From Thalassococcus profundi (GTDB lineage: Bacteria > Pseudomonadota > Alphaproteobacteria > Rhodobacterales > Rhodobacteraceae), in contig NZ_QPMK01000013.1 in NCBI RefSeq assembly GCF_003344785.1, forward strand, positions 1 through 64,000: a stretch of 64,000 nt of DNA. Direction: 5' to 3'. How positions within the stretch are numbered: the stretch's first letter is position 1; each line of letters opens with the position of its first letter. Below the pieces are notes generated by a model. It saw only the letters and a program-made list of their open reading frames with translations, was not told the origin of the DNA and made no database searches. Made by a program: the position numbers and the translations under genes. This document shows, one piece after another, positions 25,221 to 34,230 of the stretch.

Positions 25221-25931
25221 ATGAATGACTTGTTTGCCAGTGAGGATCTGCTGGCGCAGATTTTTTCGGACCTGTCCCGGCAACGGGATGGCCGAACCAT
25301 CTCCCTGATCGAGCATGGCCTCGCTCGCGACGAAATCGAGCAATTGCTGTACCACGTCAGCCAGCGGGCTGGGCAGCATCAGTTCACCAGGCGGGCGTGG
25401 CAGGACTTGCCACTGTCGCTTGCGGTAGTCGTAACCGAAATCGGCTATGAATATAGAGGGACAGGGACCGACTTCTGGCCATTGGTTGAGTCGGCAATCA
25501 AGATCGAAGTCCCAGTAACGCAACGAGGCGTGATCTCCGATCTGTTCCGGGATTGCGCAAGACGGTTCGGAACCGCGCGACCTTTTGACGATGCCTGGTC
25601 CTCCGTCTTTCCGCATATTGCATGGCCTGTCCGGAACGCCATGGTTCCACGTGAGGTCCATGGCTCCTTGGCACGACTTGTCAGGGAGTTCCTCAATCAG
25701 ACTCGCAGTCTAAGCGTAACCCGCGCCGCGCTGCCGGGCCTGCGGGAACTCGCCCGAGGCTTCGGTTCGCGACGGCTGGAATCCTGGCTTCAGGATGACG
25801 ATCTTGCGCTTTCGGTCATCGGCCATCTCGTCTCTGGTCGGACTGGCGACTTGGGAATGGAACCAAGATTCCTTCAACGTCTCGCCAATGACTTACGCTC
25901 CGAAAGCGAGACTCGTGGACCGCGCTCGTGA
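25221..25931 (+). CDS. unrecognised defence-unit protein
   Basis: A 236-residue protein with a good start (AAAAG seven bases upstream of ATG). I recognise no domain. It is mostly alpha-helical with many Arg and Asp residues; a segment near residues 72-90 (VTEIGYEYRGTGTDFWPLVE) is the most distinctive. There are no nuclease or ATPase motifs. It opens unit C, divergent from the UvrD-like gene, and its last 44 bases overlap the next gene in another frame. The two might be one longer protein if the frame changes there. Its position suggests an adaptor or DNA-recognition subunit working with the RapA-like helicase. Confidence 0.7.
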   Translation: MNDLFASEDLLAQIFSDLSRQRDGRTISLIEHGLARDEIEQLLYHVSQRAGQHQFTRRAWQDLPLSLAVVVTEIGYEYRGTGTDFWPLVESAIKIEVPVTQRGVISDLFRDCARRFGTARPFDDAWSSVFPHIAWPVRNAMVPREVHGSLARLVREFLNQTRSLSVTRAALPGLRELARGFGSRRLESWLQDDDLALSVIGHLVSGRTGDLGMEPRFLQRLANDLRSESETRGPRS

Positions 25932-26262
25932 GGCTGCCCGCCTTCCTGAGTTGTCTGAACTCGTGCTGCCCGCGCCGCGCGCTGAGTGTCTCGAAAGAGT
26001 GCCATACGAATCCAGCCATCTGGACGACCTGATCGCCGCATTGGTTTCCTGCCATGTGGATGTTCAGTCCCGAAGCGGACGCTGGCTCACGCCCGCGGAC
26101 CTACGTGCCTTGTTGTACCTTTTCCTGGCTCCGGAACGTGTCATGGATGACCCGGAATGGCGGGGCAGGCTGCTGCGCTTCAGCGCGGACCGCTTCACGG
26201 CGCGCGCCGTGCGCTACGCTGCCTTGCGCTATCGCGCGATGACGAATGTTGATCTTTCATGA
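25888..26262 (+). CDS. unrecognised small defence-unit protein
   Basis: A 124-residue protein, starting at ATG 25888 (MTYAPKARLVDRAREAARLP) inside the end of the previous gene. It contains WLTPADLRALLYLFLAPERV, an all-helical pattern, and no motif known to me. The stop overlaps the RapA-like start as ATGA, so the unit is translationally coupled. Start choice is uncertain because no clear ribosome site is present; the overlap with the upstream frame leaves open that it is the C-terminal part of a single protein. Confidence 0.6.
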   Translation: MTYAPKARLVDRAREAARLPELSELVLPAPRAECLERVPYESSHLDDLIAALVSCHVDVQSRSGRWLTPADLRALLYLFLAPERVMDDPEWRGRLLRFSADRFTARAVRYAALRYRAMTNVDLS

Positions 26263-29045
26263 ACACGTTTCACCTTGCACAGTCGGGCTTTCACGCCCTC
26301 GAACGCCTCGTCGCAGCCGAATCTTGGGAAATGGGTGGTGCCCTCGGCGTCGCGGCTGACCCCTATCCACATCAGATCGCAAACCTGCGCCGCATCCTTG
26401 ACGATACGGAAATCCGTCACTTGCTCGCCGATGAGGTCGGCATGGGCAAAACGGTGCAGGCTTTGATGATCCTCAATATCCTGCGCAGACGCGATCCGTC
26501 CTTGAGGGTCGCAATCGTTGCACCGGAACGCATTTGCTACCAGTGGCAGGTCGAGCTTTCGGCGCGCGGCCACATCGCGGCCCGCATCCTGACAGACGCA
26601 GATGAAGAGCAGGAGCATCCCGATGGCGAAGGCTATGTACACCTGATCAAAGCAGACATGGTCCGCAGGCAACCGGCGCGTCCCTCGCCGGACGACTATG
26701 ACATGCTCATCGTGGACGAGATCCACGCCATGAATCTCGAGGACGCGGCATTCCTTTCCAGCCTGTGCCGAGAGCGGCGCGACGCCCCACGGTTCAGACA
26801 TGTCCTGCTGTTGACTGCCACGCCGCGTCTGGGCAATCCCGCGTGGGCGCGGGCAGTCATCGGTGCGATCGAGCCGGAACGCTCTGGAATCGCCAATCTT
26901 CTCGGCCGCGAGCCCTTGGAGTTTATTGTCGAAGACGCCGCTGCGGCACAGGCGCGCGTTTCGGACGGCACCCTCTCCGCCGCGGCCTACAGGACAGCCT
27001 TCGCGGCAGATCGCCGAATCCTTCGCCAAACGCGGAGCCAATGGCCCGGCATCGCACCAAAGCGCAAGGTGTACACGGTCCAAACTGCGCCCTCCGATGC
27101 CGAGATGCCAAAAATCCTGCTGCAAAACGCAGCCTGCCGCGACGGTCGGGACGCCCCGATGGACGCGGCACCTTGGCTGCAGTGCCGTCAGATGTTCCGC
27201 GCCGGATCAAGCCTGCGTGACGTCCTCCGCCACCGAACCTTTGCGGCGCATCCGGATTTGCGTGACGAGGTGGAGTCCGCCCTGTCGCGCAATCCCGGTA
27301 ACGCGTTGTTCGACGAACTGTGCGACGTGTTGCTGGGCTTCTGGCAAAAGAATCCAGAGCGGCGCATTATCGTCGTCGCCGGCGACACGCCCACCGTGGA
27401 CATGCTGGAACGGCGCCTGTCCGACATGTTCCCGCACCTCTTAGACGGCGGCATTGCAACGATGCGTGGCCGCCACAACACCGATCTGGTGGATGTCGTC
27501 GGCGCCGTTCAGAGCGAGTCCACTGTCCTGATCATGGAGGAGTTTGTCGAGGCTGGCCTGAACCTGCACGACTTCGCCGCCGATATGATCTTCTACAACC
27601 TGCCGTGGCAGGCCTCGCGTATCGACCAGCTCGTCGGTCGTCTCGACCGGCTGCGGGCCGGCGGGCTCAGTGCTTACATGAAAGACCGGACCGTTGGCAC
27701 CATCGGCATTTGGCGCATGGTTGTTGCCGGCTCGGCAGATGAGCGGGTGCTTGAAGCTCTCGATCTAATGGATGTCTTCGAGCAACCCTTGCCATACCTC
27801 GACGAAGCCCTGTCCCAACGTATCGACAGGATCATCACCGACGCAGCGGCTGGTCGGGCCAATTTCAGGCAGGCTGCATGTGAACTGAAAAGAGAGCTCA
27901 TTTTCGGTCTGAATCCCTCTGGAGGGAGCGTTGTTTCGGCTCATGCGGATACTTCGGATGACATCAGCAGGATCGTTGGCAACATTCGCGCGTCGGAACA
28001 TTCTGGAATCGCCTGGTTGCGCCTATTGCACGTCAGTGGAGCGTTGAAAGGCGGTTTCCCAAAGACCAATGATGGAGAACGGGTCGCGACACTGTCTTTA
28101 CCGCCGCTTTTGGAAAATTGCCCATATAATCTCGGTGCGATGACAACGCGCGAAGCGGAGGTCTTCCGCTGGCGCCGGGATCGCCTTGGAAAGCCACCCA
28201 AAAAAGATGTCGTGCTACCAAAGGATCGCCTCGGGAAACGGGCGCGTTTCTTTTCGACCGGCGACGAATTGCATGATGACTTGGTCCATCAGGCATACGC
28301 AAACTTGAAAGCAGGCACGATTTCGCCGATCCCGGTCGGTGTCCACTTGTCCGACGAAACACTGACTTCAGGCCTGCTCGGGAAAACACTGATTCTGGTT
28401 CGCAGCGCATGGCGGCCATCGTTGCTCAAAGACAAGCAACTCAGAGTGCGCGACGACGACGCTCCTGCCGTACGAGTGGGACGCCTCTCAGACCGCCAGT
28501 GGATTTCTACCCTGTTCCCCGACGCCGTCAGGACGCGTTGCCTCGTGGTCTCCGTTGACGGCACTGTCGAGGTCGCCACCGACGAGATCGCTCGAGCCCT
28601 CCTTGGCGAAGGCTGCAAACCGACAACGAACCGTCAGATACAAAAGACGATTACGCCTTTTCGCGAAATTCAGAAGTTTGTCAGCGCACTGGAACGCGAA
28701 ATGATCCAGGAAGCACGCCTGCGCCTTGGGAATTTGCGCGAGGAAGCAGCGGCAGTCTTTTCAGACAGGAGGCAGATCCTTACGTCCGAGACCGAAACAT
28801 ATATTCGATGGAAGCAACTCAGCATCGAGCAATTGCGCTCACGCAATATCCAGGACCAGCAACAGATCCAAATGAATGAAGGGCAGACCGCCGCCGAACA
28901 GCGACGCATAGAGGCGCGAATATCAGGAATGACCGATCGGTTGCGGAATCTCGAAGACGTGCTTGCAAACCTCGCCCACCACTCGATGCCGGAGACTTTC
29001 TTCATAATGGTGAGAGTGCTTCCGTCAGCCCACCTCGGGGGCTGA
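26259..29045 (+). CDS. RapA/SNF2-type helicase (DrmD- or DpdE-like)
   Basis: A 928-residue SF2 ATPase. DPYPHQIANLRR leads into Walker A LLADEVGMGKTVQAL (56-70); DEIH is at 153-156; LLTATPRLGNPAW follows. The second lobe has VLIMEEFVEAGLNLHDFAAD and WQASRIDQLVGRLDRLRAGG. This is closest to the RapA/HepA branch, as in DrmD of class 1 DISARM and DpdE of 7-deazaguanine DNA systems. The last 200 residues include a long charged helix region rich in Glu, Gln and Arg (about 820-905), probably coiled coil. No phospholipase D motif is present, so it does not replace DrmC. It ends unit C, and a weakly defined gap follows. Confidence 0.88.
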   Translation: MNTFHLAQSGFHALERLVAAESWEMGGALGVAADPYPHQIANLRRILDDTEIRHLLADEVGMGKTVQALMILNILRRRDPSLRVAIVAPERICYQWQVELSARGHIAARILTDADEEQEHPDGEGYVHLIKADMVRRQPARPSPDDYDMLIVDEIHAMNLEDAAFLSSLCRERRDAPRFRHVLLLTATPRLGNPAWARAVIGAIEPERSGIANLLGREPLEFIVEDAAAAQARVSDGTLSAAAYRTAFAADRRILRQTRSQWPGIAPKRKVYTVQTAPSDAEMPKILLQNAACRDGRDAPMDAAPWLQCRQMFRAGSSLRDVLRHRTFAAHPDLRDEVESALSRNPGNALFDELCDVLLGFWQKNPERRIIVVAGDTPTVDMLERRLSDMFPHLLDGGIATMRGRHNTDLVDVVGAVQSESTVLIMEEFVEAGLNLHDFAADMIFYNLPWQASRIDQLVGRLDRLRAGGLSAYMKDRTVGTIGIWRMVVAGSADERVLEALDLMDVFEQPLPYLDEALSQRIDRIITDAAAGRANFRQAACELKRELIFGLNPSGGSVVSAHADTSDDISRIVGNIRASEHSGIAWLRLLHVSGALKGGFPKTNDGERVATLSLPPLLENCPYNLGAMTTREAEVFRWRRDRLGKPPKKDVVLPKDRLGKRARFFSTGDELHDDLVHQAYANLKAGTISPIPVGVHLSDETLTSGLLGKTLILVRSAWRPSLLKDKQLRVRDDDAPAVRVGRLSDRQWISTLFPDAVRTRCLVVSVDGTVEVATDEIARALLGEGCKPTTNRQIQKTITPFREIQKFVSALEREMIQEARLRLGNLREEAAAVFSDRRQILTSETETYIRWKQLSIEQLRSRNIQDQQQIQMNEGQTAAEQRRIEARISGMTDRLRNLEDVLANLAHHSMPETFFIMVRVLPSAHLGG

Positions 29046-29229
29046 ATTTTGTCACAAAGGACGGATTCCGGATATTCTCTGCGCGAGCGAGTCAATCATG
29101 CCGGTGAAACGGAAACGGACATTCGAGTCGCTCTACAAACAGGACTCGTTTGGCACTGCCGAATTGCCGCTCCGACCCGGTCAACGCGCTCTTCGTGCGG
29201 CGCGCTGGACCGGTGCTGGACTCCAGGGC

Positions 29230-29697
29230 CTACTCAGCAAAACGGTCGATCCCGCGGCGAAGCTCGAGCAGTGCCTCGAGATAGCCACGCATCTCGCGGT
29301 GATTGACGATCGACCCAAGCCGCCAAGGGTAGCTGGGATCAAATTCGACCGTGTCGCAAGGCGCGTAGACGGACATGAACTCCGGCACGTGAGAAGCGGC
29401 GACCTCCTTCATTGCGGCGATGAGCTCGGTTTCCAGTATCCCCACATAGATCGCCTGAAAGCGCCGCAGCTCGTCGCGCCCCCGCTCGGCCGGGCCGCAA
29501 TTATTGGCCATCCAGGCGCCGTGGTGATGCGGCGCCTCGCCCCTGAGATCGATGCTGTCGAGGCGCTCGAGCGCCCCGTCGGCCAGCAGCCGCTCGATCA
29601 TCGCCGCGTCGGGATTGCTCTGTGCCCCGTCGAGCTCCCAGAGGAGTAGGCGAAACGGCCCGACGAGATCACGCCAGGCCAGCCGGACTTCTTCCAT
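29230..29697 (-). CDS. unrecognised protein, second gene of a two-gene unit
   Basis: A 155-residue protein, alpha-helical, with LLWELDGAQSNPDAAMIERL, a central GAWMANNCGPAERGRDELRRF, and a C-terminal EALLELRRGIDRF. No known domain or catalytic motif is visible. It begins nine bases after the stop of a small membrane protein and is probably co-expressed with it. The opposite strand is also open here with a frame starting at 29098, but the minus-strand reading has a more natural composition and a good gene neighbour. Confidence 0.6.
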   Translation of the reverse strand: MEEVRLAWRDLVGPFRLLLWELDGAQSNPDAAMIERLLADGALERLDSIDLRGEAPHHHGAWMANNCGPAERGRDELRRFQAIYVGILETELIAAMKEVAASHVPEFMSVYAPCDTVEFDPSYPWRLGSIVNHREMRGYLEALLELRRGIDRFAE

Positions 29698-29706
29698 GGC
29701 GAGGCG

Positions 29707-29907
29707 CTACCGCTCGAGCTGGTCCTGGTAGGCGCGCCAGCTATCGAAGGTGGAGGCCGCAAAGCCGGCGAGTGCGATTGCGATCGCGAACCACCCGGTC
29801 GGGCGCAGCCGCGCGATCCCGCGCCGTGTCGCATCCCAGGTGTCGCCAGCCACGGCAATGCCGGCCGCAAGAAGCGCTATGACATGCCCGATGATGCTGA
29901 GGAGCAT
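29707..29907 (-). CDS. small membrane protein
   Basis: A 66-residue protein with two hydrophobic segments: LLSIIGHVIALLAAGIAVAG at the N-terminus and WFAIAIALAGFAAST in the middle, joined by a basic loop (TRRGIARLRP). It is likely a two-pass inner-membrane protein. It is followed after nine bases by the 155-residue gene. The pair might be a toxin-like or defence membrane module, but nothing in the sequence shows that. Confidence 0.6.
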   Translation of the reverse strand: MLLSIIGHVIALLAAGIAVAGDTWDATRRGIARLRPTGWFAIAIALAGFAASTFDSWRAYQDQLER

Positions 29908-30203
29908 GGGGTGGTTCCGGATGCGCGCTTGATGTTCCGCCGACTATCCACACCCGAAGCGTCGGAAGCAACATGCAGCTGGGGCTGACGCACGAGCAAA
30001 GTGGAGGCCAGCATAGTGAGCGCCTCAGAGAATGGCAGGCGCATAACATTCCAGAAGAAGCAGATCATTGCGGGTCGACGCGAACGAAATCTGGTTCCGC
30101 ATAACATGAATTCTCCGAGCTCTCAAAGCCGACATCGGTCCTTCGCAGTGGGTTTGCGCTGCTTCTTGTTTTCAGAACACTGCCGGATCAGTATCTTCCC
30201 GAC

Positions 30204-32888
30204 ATGGCAAGTGCACCCTTAGACAGACGAGTCGCCTTCCAAGTTCAAGGAAAGAACGTGGTTCAGCCGCTGAGCCATTTGCGCGGCCATCCATATGTTG
30301 TTTTGCTTGGTGAGCCCGGTGCCGGAAAATCGACGGCTCTGGAGAAGGAGGCTCGTGACGAGGGTGGCGAGGTCGCAACTTGCAGGGAAGTGATGAACGG
30401 CTTTCCAATCGGCGTGTCTGGAACCGTTTATCTTGATGCCCTCGATGAATATCGTTCAGACGACGGCGGCAAAGACAAGCTTCTGCGGATCGCCAGCGCG
30501 ATATCGAGCAGGAACATTGGCAGATGGCGCCTCACCTGCCGTGCTGAGGATTGGCGCGCAACGGCCGACATCAATGCGATGCGGCGTGCAGCGAAGAACA
30601 TGCCCATCGTTGTGGCCCATCTCCTGCCTTTGAGCGAGGACGAGGCGCAACTGGTCTTGGCCTCTCTGGCAGAAACCAATCCCGAGCGCTTCATCCGTGA
30701 AGCACGAAATCGAGGGGCTGATGCATTTCTCGAGAATCCGCTTAGTCTGAGACTGCTTCACTCGGTTGTAGTTTCGAACGGCCTGTGGCCGACCTCCCGC
30801 TTTGACTTGTTCGCGAGAGCCACATCGTCACTTGCCCACGAACACGACCCTCAGCGCGCAACAGATCCACGGCCGGGAGCGGAAGAAATCCTCGCCGCGG
30901 CTGCCGCGATGAGCTTTTACCTTCTTGCCTCCGGGGGGAAAGCACTTTGGCGCTCAAACGCGTTGCGTCCTGGTTCCACACAAAGCGAGTATGTTGCTAC
31001 GCATGCCTTGGGACTCGAAGCGCGCGTTCTCGAAGCCGCGCTGGATACAGCCCTGTTCAGGGGAGAAGGGCACGAGTTCGCGCCCGTTCACCGAACGGTC
31101 GCTGAGTTTTTGGCAGGGCGTTTTCTGGCAAGAAGGGTGACGGGTGCTGGAGAAACTTCCGCATTACCATTGCGGCGTGCGATTGCCCTCATCACGGGAA
31201 GCGACCAGAAGGCACCGAGCGAACTCAGGGGGCTATTTGCGTGGTTTGCCGCCCATTTGCAATCAGCAGGAGATCCCGGTGGTGCAAGACGGCTCATTCG
31301 AAATGATGCTACAACGGTGCTGGCATATGGCGACGCCGCAGCGTTCGACACCGATGGACGACGAGAAATCCTCTATCACCTGGATCGTAACGACCCGTTT
31401 TTCCTCGCCTCCCAAGATGACGCTACTGTCATAGGTGGGCTTGCCGGCGATGATCTTGCTGATGATTTCACAGCTGTTCTCGACGCCGAGGTCCGCAGCC
31501 ATCTACAGGTCACCGTCCTTCAAGCACTCGCCGACGGTCCGCCCGTTGAACGGATGACGCCGAAGTTGCGGGAGATCGTGCTCGACGCTGCGCGACCACT
31601 CTGGATGCGGGAGAGGGCGGCCAGAGTCCTCGTCTCTAAAGCCATCGACACGGACGGTATGCAACGTGGACTATTGGACGATTTAGCCGGCATGACAGTG
31701 GACCGGGACCAAGTGGCGATCCGCGCCTGCATCCTTTCAAGCGGTTCAGCTCAAGATGTTCAGTTTTCCGATCTTCATGCACTACTAATGGATTTTAACA
31801 TCGTTTCTGCGAAAACGCGTGATGGCGCAGACAACGACGATATTGGTTCGCTGGTCTCTCTAAGCATAGCGATCGCGCGGTCTCCGCGACCGGACTTTTT
31901 CGACAAAGGTATTGGACGAAGCGAAACAAAGCACCAGCACACAGTTCAGGTTCAATCACTCCTCGAACGCGCGTTTGTCATCACAATTGATGCCAACCCG
32001 GACATATCCGCTGTGCGTCTTCTATGTTGGATTGGCAATCTCCGGAAACATCGATGGGATATGCTTGTCAGCGAAGTTGTTGAGGCCATTCGGAGGTGGA
32101 TTGATCGCGATTCTGACGTTCGTGAGCTTGAGTTTTTCCTCGCCCACATGGATGAAACCTGCTCCCAAGACCGTCCTTGGCTGGTGACAAGCGAATACGT
32201 CTCCACTACGAGGCGTTTGCCGTCAGACCCATTGATCCGCGGTTTATTGGATCGAGCAAAAGCGACGAAGAAAGGTGCGGCGCGAAAGCAATTATTTCAG
32301 ATCGCGGCCTATACAGCGCGTAGTGAAACGCACTGGCCGAAATGGAAAGATCTGATCGTGTCGCTGCTTGAGCAGGAACACGGCTTCAAGGGTTTCATTA
32401 AGTCAATTCTCTCTGACCCCAACGCAAGATGGGAGAAGAAGGAGGCCAAGCAAAAAGTGAAACAGGAGCGAGAAACAGAGAGATCGCGGAATGGCAATGT
32501 GGTTCAACTCACGCCGAAACTCGCAGGGATCGCAAGCGGAGCTGCTGACCAGTTCGGAGTGTTGAGGTGGGCTGCCGACCATTATCGTAATGGCTGCATC
32601 CGCAAGGACGAAGCGCCGCTTCAAAAAGTTGTAAAATACACGAATGAGCAAATCGCGGCCGCGATCGCCGAAGGGTTGGTCCAGTTTGCGATAAACACTG
32701 ACATCAAGGTTGATGTCCAGGATCTCGGCAGGGCCGAAGCCAAGCGCGGGACATTCCCGCAAGAGATTGTCGTAGCCGCAGGGTTGCATCAAGCGCTATT
32801 GCACGGGCGTGAAAACGACATCGATGCGTCCCCCTTGATAATTGCGTTGGTCGGGCTTCGGCAAGCCTATTTCCAGCTCCGACGATGA
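30204..32888 (+). CDS. NACHT/STAND-like NTPase, N-terminal part of a split gene
   Basis: An 894-residue ORF. Near the start, VVLLGEPGAGKSTALEKEA gives Walker A (36-43), and TVYLDALDEYRSDDGG gives a Walker B of the NACHT/STAND kind (77-83). LTCRAEDWR and LPLSEDEAQLVL follow, as in NTPases of prokaryotic defence. The long remainder (300-894) is helical and looks like a repeat scaffold, the usual sensor region. The frame stops at 32888, but a frame shifted by +1 continues at once, without a gap, into a region ending in a PD-(D/E)XK nuclease motif. I read the two as one former or frameshifted gene of about 1340 residues. GC content is lower than in flanking genes. Confidence 0.8.
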   Translation: MASAPLDRRVAFQVQGKNVVQPLSHLRGHPYVVLLGEPGAGKSTALEKEARDEGGEVATCREVMNGFPIGVSGTVYLDALDEYRSDDGGKDKLLRIASAISSRNIGRWRLTCRAEDWRATADINAMRRAAKNMPIVVAHLLPLSEDEAQLVLASLAETNPERFIREARNRGADAFLENPLSLRLLHSVVVSNGLWPTSRFDLFARATSSLAHEHDPQRATDPRPGAEEILAAAAAMSFYLLASGGKALWRSNALRPGSTQSEYVATHALGLEARVLEAALDTALFRGEGHEFAPVHRTVAEFLAGRFLARRVTGAGETSALPLRRAIALITGSDQKAPSELRGLFAWFAAHLQSAGDPGGARRLIRNDATTVLAYGDAAAFDTDGRREILYHLDRNDPFFLASQDDATVIGGLAGDDLADDFTAVLDAEVRSHLQVTVLQALADGPPVERMTPKLREIVLDAARPLWMRERAARVLVSKAIDTDGMQRGLLDDLAGMTVDRDQVAIRACILSSGSAQDVQFSDLHALLMDFNIVSAKTRDGADNDDIGSLVSLSIAIARSPRPDFFDKGIGRSETKHQHTVQVQSLLERAFVITIDANPDISAVRLLCWIGNLRKHRWDMLVSEVVEAIRRWIDRDSDVRELEFFLAHMDETCSQDRPWLVTSEYVSTTRRLPSDPLIRGLLDRAKATKKGAARKQLFQIAAYTARSETHWPKWKDLIVSLLEQEHGFKGFIKSILSDPNARWEKKEAKQKVKQERETERSRNGNVVQLTPKLAGIASGAADQFGVLRWAADHYRNGCIRKDEAPLQKVVKYTNEQIAAAIAEGLVQFAINTDIKVDVQDLGRAEAKRGTFPQEIVVAAGLHQALLHGRENDIDASPLIIALVGLRQAYFQLRR

Positions 32889-34230
32889 TCCTTCGATCGC
32901 CGCTTGGGCAGTTGACCGCTTGGCTCGCTATCCTGATCAAGGCGCTGCCATGATGGTACAATATTGGAACGCCGCTCTGGATGCGGGCGATGACGACCTC
33001 GACGCTATCCATTATCTGACGAGTGCAGACAGGCCGGAACTGGTATCCATGTGCATGGTTGGCCTACTTGGCGAGAGACCGGGACTTCCAGAGCCCGCCC
33101 TAAAGCAGGCGATCTCCGCATGCGCGGCCAGTTTAGATAGCAGTCAACTCACAGAGCTTGTCAGGCTTGCACTCGATCGCGATGATCTCGAGCGGGAGCA
33201 ATTAGATCTTTGGTCGTTCGTCGGCCTCGCGCTGAAGCCCGAGGAATTTGCCGATCGGTTTTCGGAAAGAGATCTTGAAGCGGCGCTGTTGGCTCCGAAC
33301 GGGGACCTTGTGCAAGCATTCAACGAGTCGTGTCCGAACATCGATCTGCTGGACCACATCAGGATAAGCGTTCTCGGCAAAAGATATCAGGCACGCGACA
33401 ATGATTGGTGGCATTCAGATGGAGGAAGTGGGATTGTGCGAGCGGCCATTCAGCGCCTCGGAGCATCCGATGCAACTGATGCGGGAGAGCGCCTGAAAAA
33501 GCTTGCTCCAACCGTGGACGCAAGTTGGGCGCCGCACATCGCGCATGCAGCTGCGGAACACGCTCGCAAGCTGAGGGATGAGCAATTCTCAGCACCTTCG
33601 GTAATCCAGCTGATGAGCGTGCTCGCAAACGGCTCCCCGGCATCTGCATCGGATCTTGCGGCCGTAGTTCTCGAGGAAATCGACCGATACAAGAGTACCC
33701 TGAGAACAGGAAGCGAGACACCCTGGAAGCGGTTCTGGAACACCGATAAGTATGGAGCGGCGACAGAACCACAGATCGAGAATGAGGACAGGGACCGCCT
33801 TCTGGAACTGTTTCGTCCGCGTTTCGAAAAATATGGCATTGCCGCCAGCATTCCCGAGGCACGTCGCGGCGAAAACACCAGAGCCGACATCCTAATATTG
33901 AGCCACGCGGGTAAGAATCTGCCGATTGAAGCCAAGAGACACTACAACGGCGAACTCTGGACGGCCGCTTCGACCCAGCTGGCGGGCTACGCCGCCGATC
34001 CGGACGCCTGCGGTTTCGGGATCTATCTCATTTTTTGGTTCGGCACGGAATTCAAAGCCGCGAAGAGAAACGATGGCGCCGACGGGCCAGACAGCGCCGA
34101 AGCGCTTGAGGCAATGCTCGTAGATGACCTTCCACTTCACTTAAAGGAGAAGTGCTCGGTTGTGGTTCTGGATGTATCTCGGCCCCAGCCGATGATCGAC
34201 TCTGTCAACAAACGACGAAAAATAGCTTGA
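32842..34230 (+). CDS. PD-(D/E)XK nuclease-containing C-terminal part of the split NTPase
   Basis: An open frame of 462 codons starting at a TTG directly after a stop and overlapping the NTPase ORF by 47 bases. No ribosome site precedes the TTG; the first ATG is about 110 bases further. The early part (WAVDRLARYPDQGAAMMVQY and onward) continues the helical scaffold of the NTPase. Near residues 355-375, ENTRADILILSHAGKNLPIE followed by AKRH gives the Asp...Glu-x-Lys pattern of Mrr-like or PD-(D/E)XK nucleases, and a GELWTAASTQLAGYAA helix follows. So it would be the effector of a sense-and-cut defence protein. It may be a pseudogene piece, an assembly error or a product of programmed frameshifting. 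Confidence 0.7.
   Translation: MRWSGFGKPISSSDDDPSIAAWAVDRLARYPDQGAAMMVQYWNAALDAGDDDLDAIHYLTSADRPELVSMCMVGLLGERPGLPEPALKQAISACAASLDSSQLTELVRLALDRDDLEREQLDLWSFVGLALKPEEFADRFSERDLEAALLAPNGDLVQAFNESCPNIDLLDHIRISVLGKRYQARDNDWWHSDGGSGIVRAAIQRLGASDATDAGERLKKLAPTVDASWAPHIAHAAAEHARKLRDEQFSAPSVIQLMSVLANGSPASASDLAAVVLEEIDRYKSTLRTGSETPWKRFWNTDKYGAATEPQIENEDRDRLLELFRPRFEKYGIAASIPEARRGENTRADILILSHAGKNLPIEAKRHYNGELWTAASTQLAGYAADPDACGFGIYLIFWFGTEFKAAKRNDGADGPDSAEALEAMLVDDLPLHLKEKCSVVVLDVSRPQPMIDSVNKRRKIA

Noticed and set aside
26259-29045. RapA-like protein as the missing DrmC
   Set aside because: DrmC is a phospholipase D-type protein; no HxKxxxxD motif is seen in this helicase.
29098-29649. Plus-strand frame of 183 codons overlapping the 29230-29697 gene
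   Set aside because: Most of it is antisense to a minus-strand gene with better composition and a co-directional neighbour; the first 40 codons alone are not enough.
32885-32888. ATGA at the NTPase stop as start of the nuclease gene
   Set aside because: The ATG at 32885 is in the third frame, not in the frame of the nuclease region.
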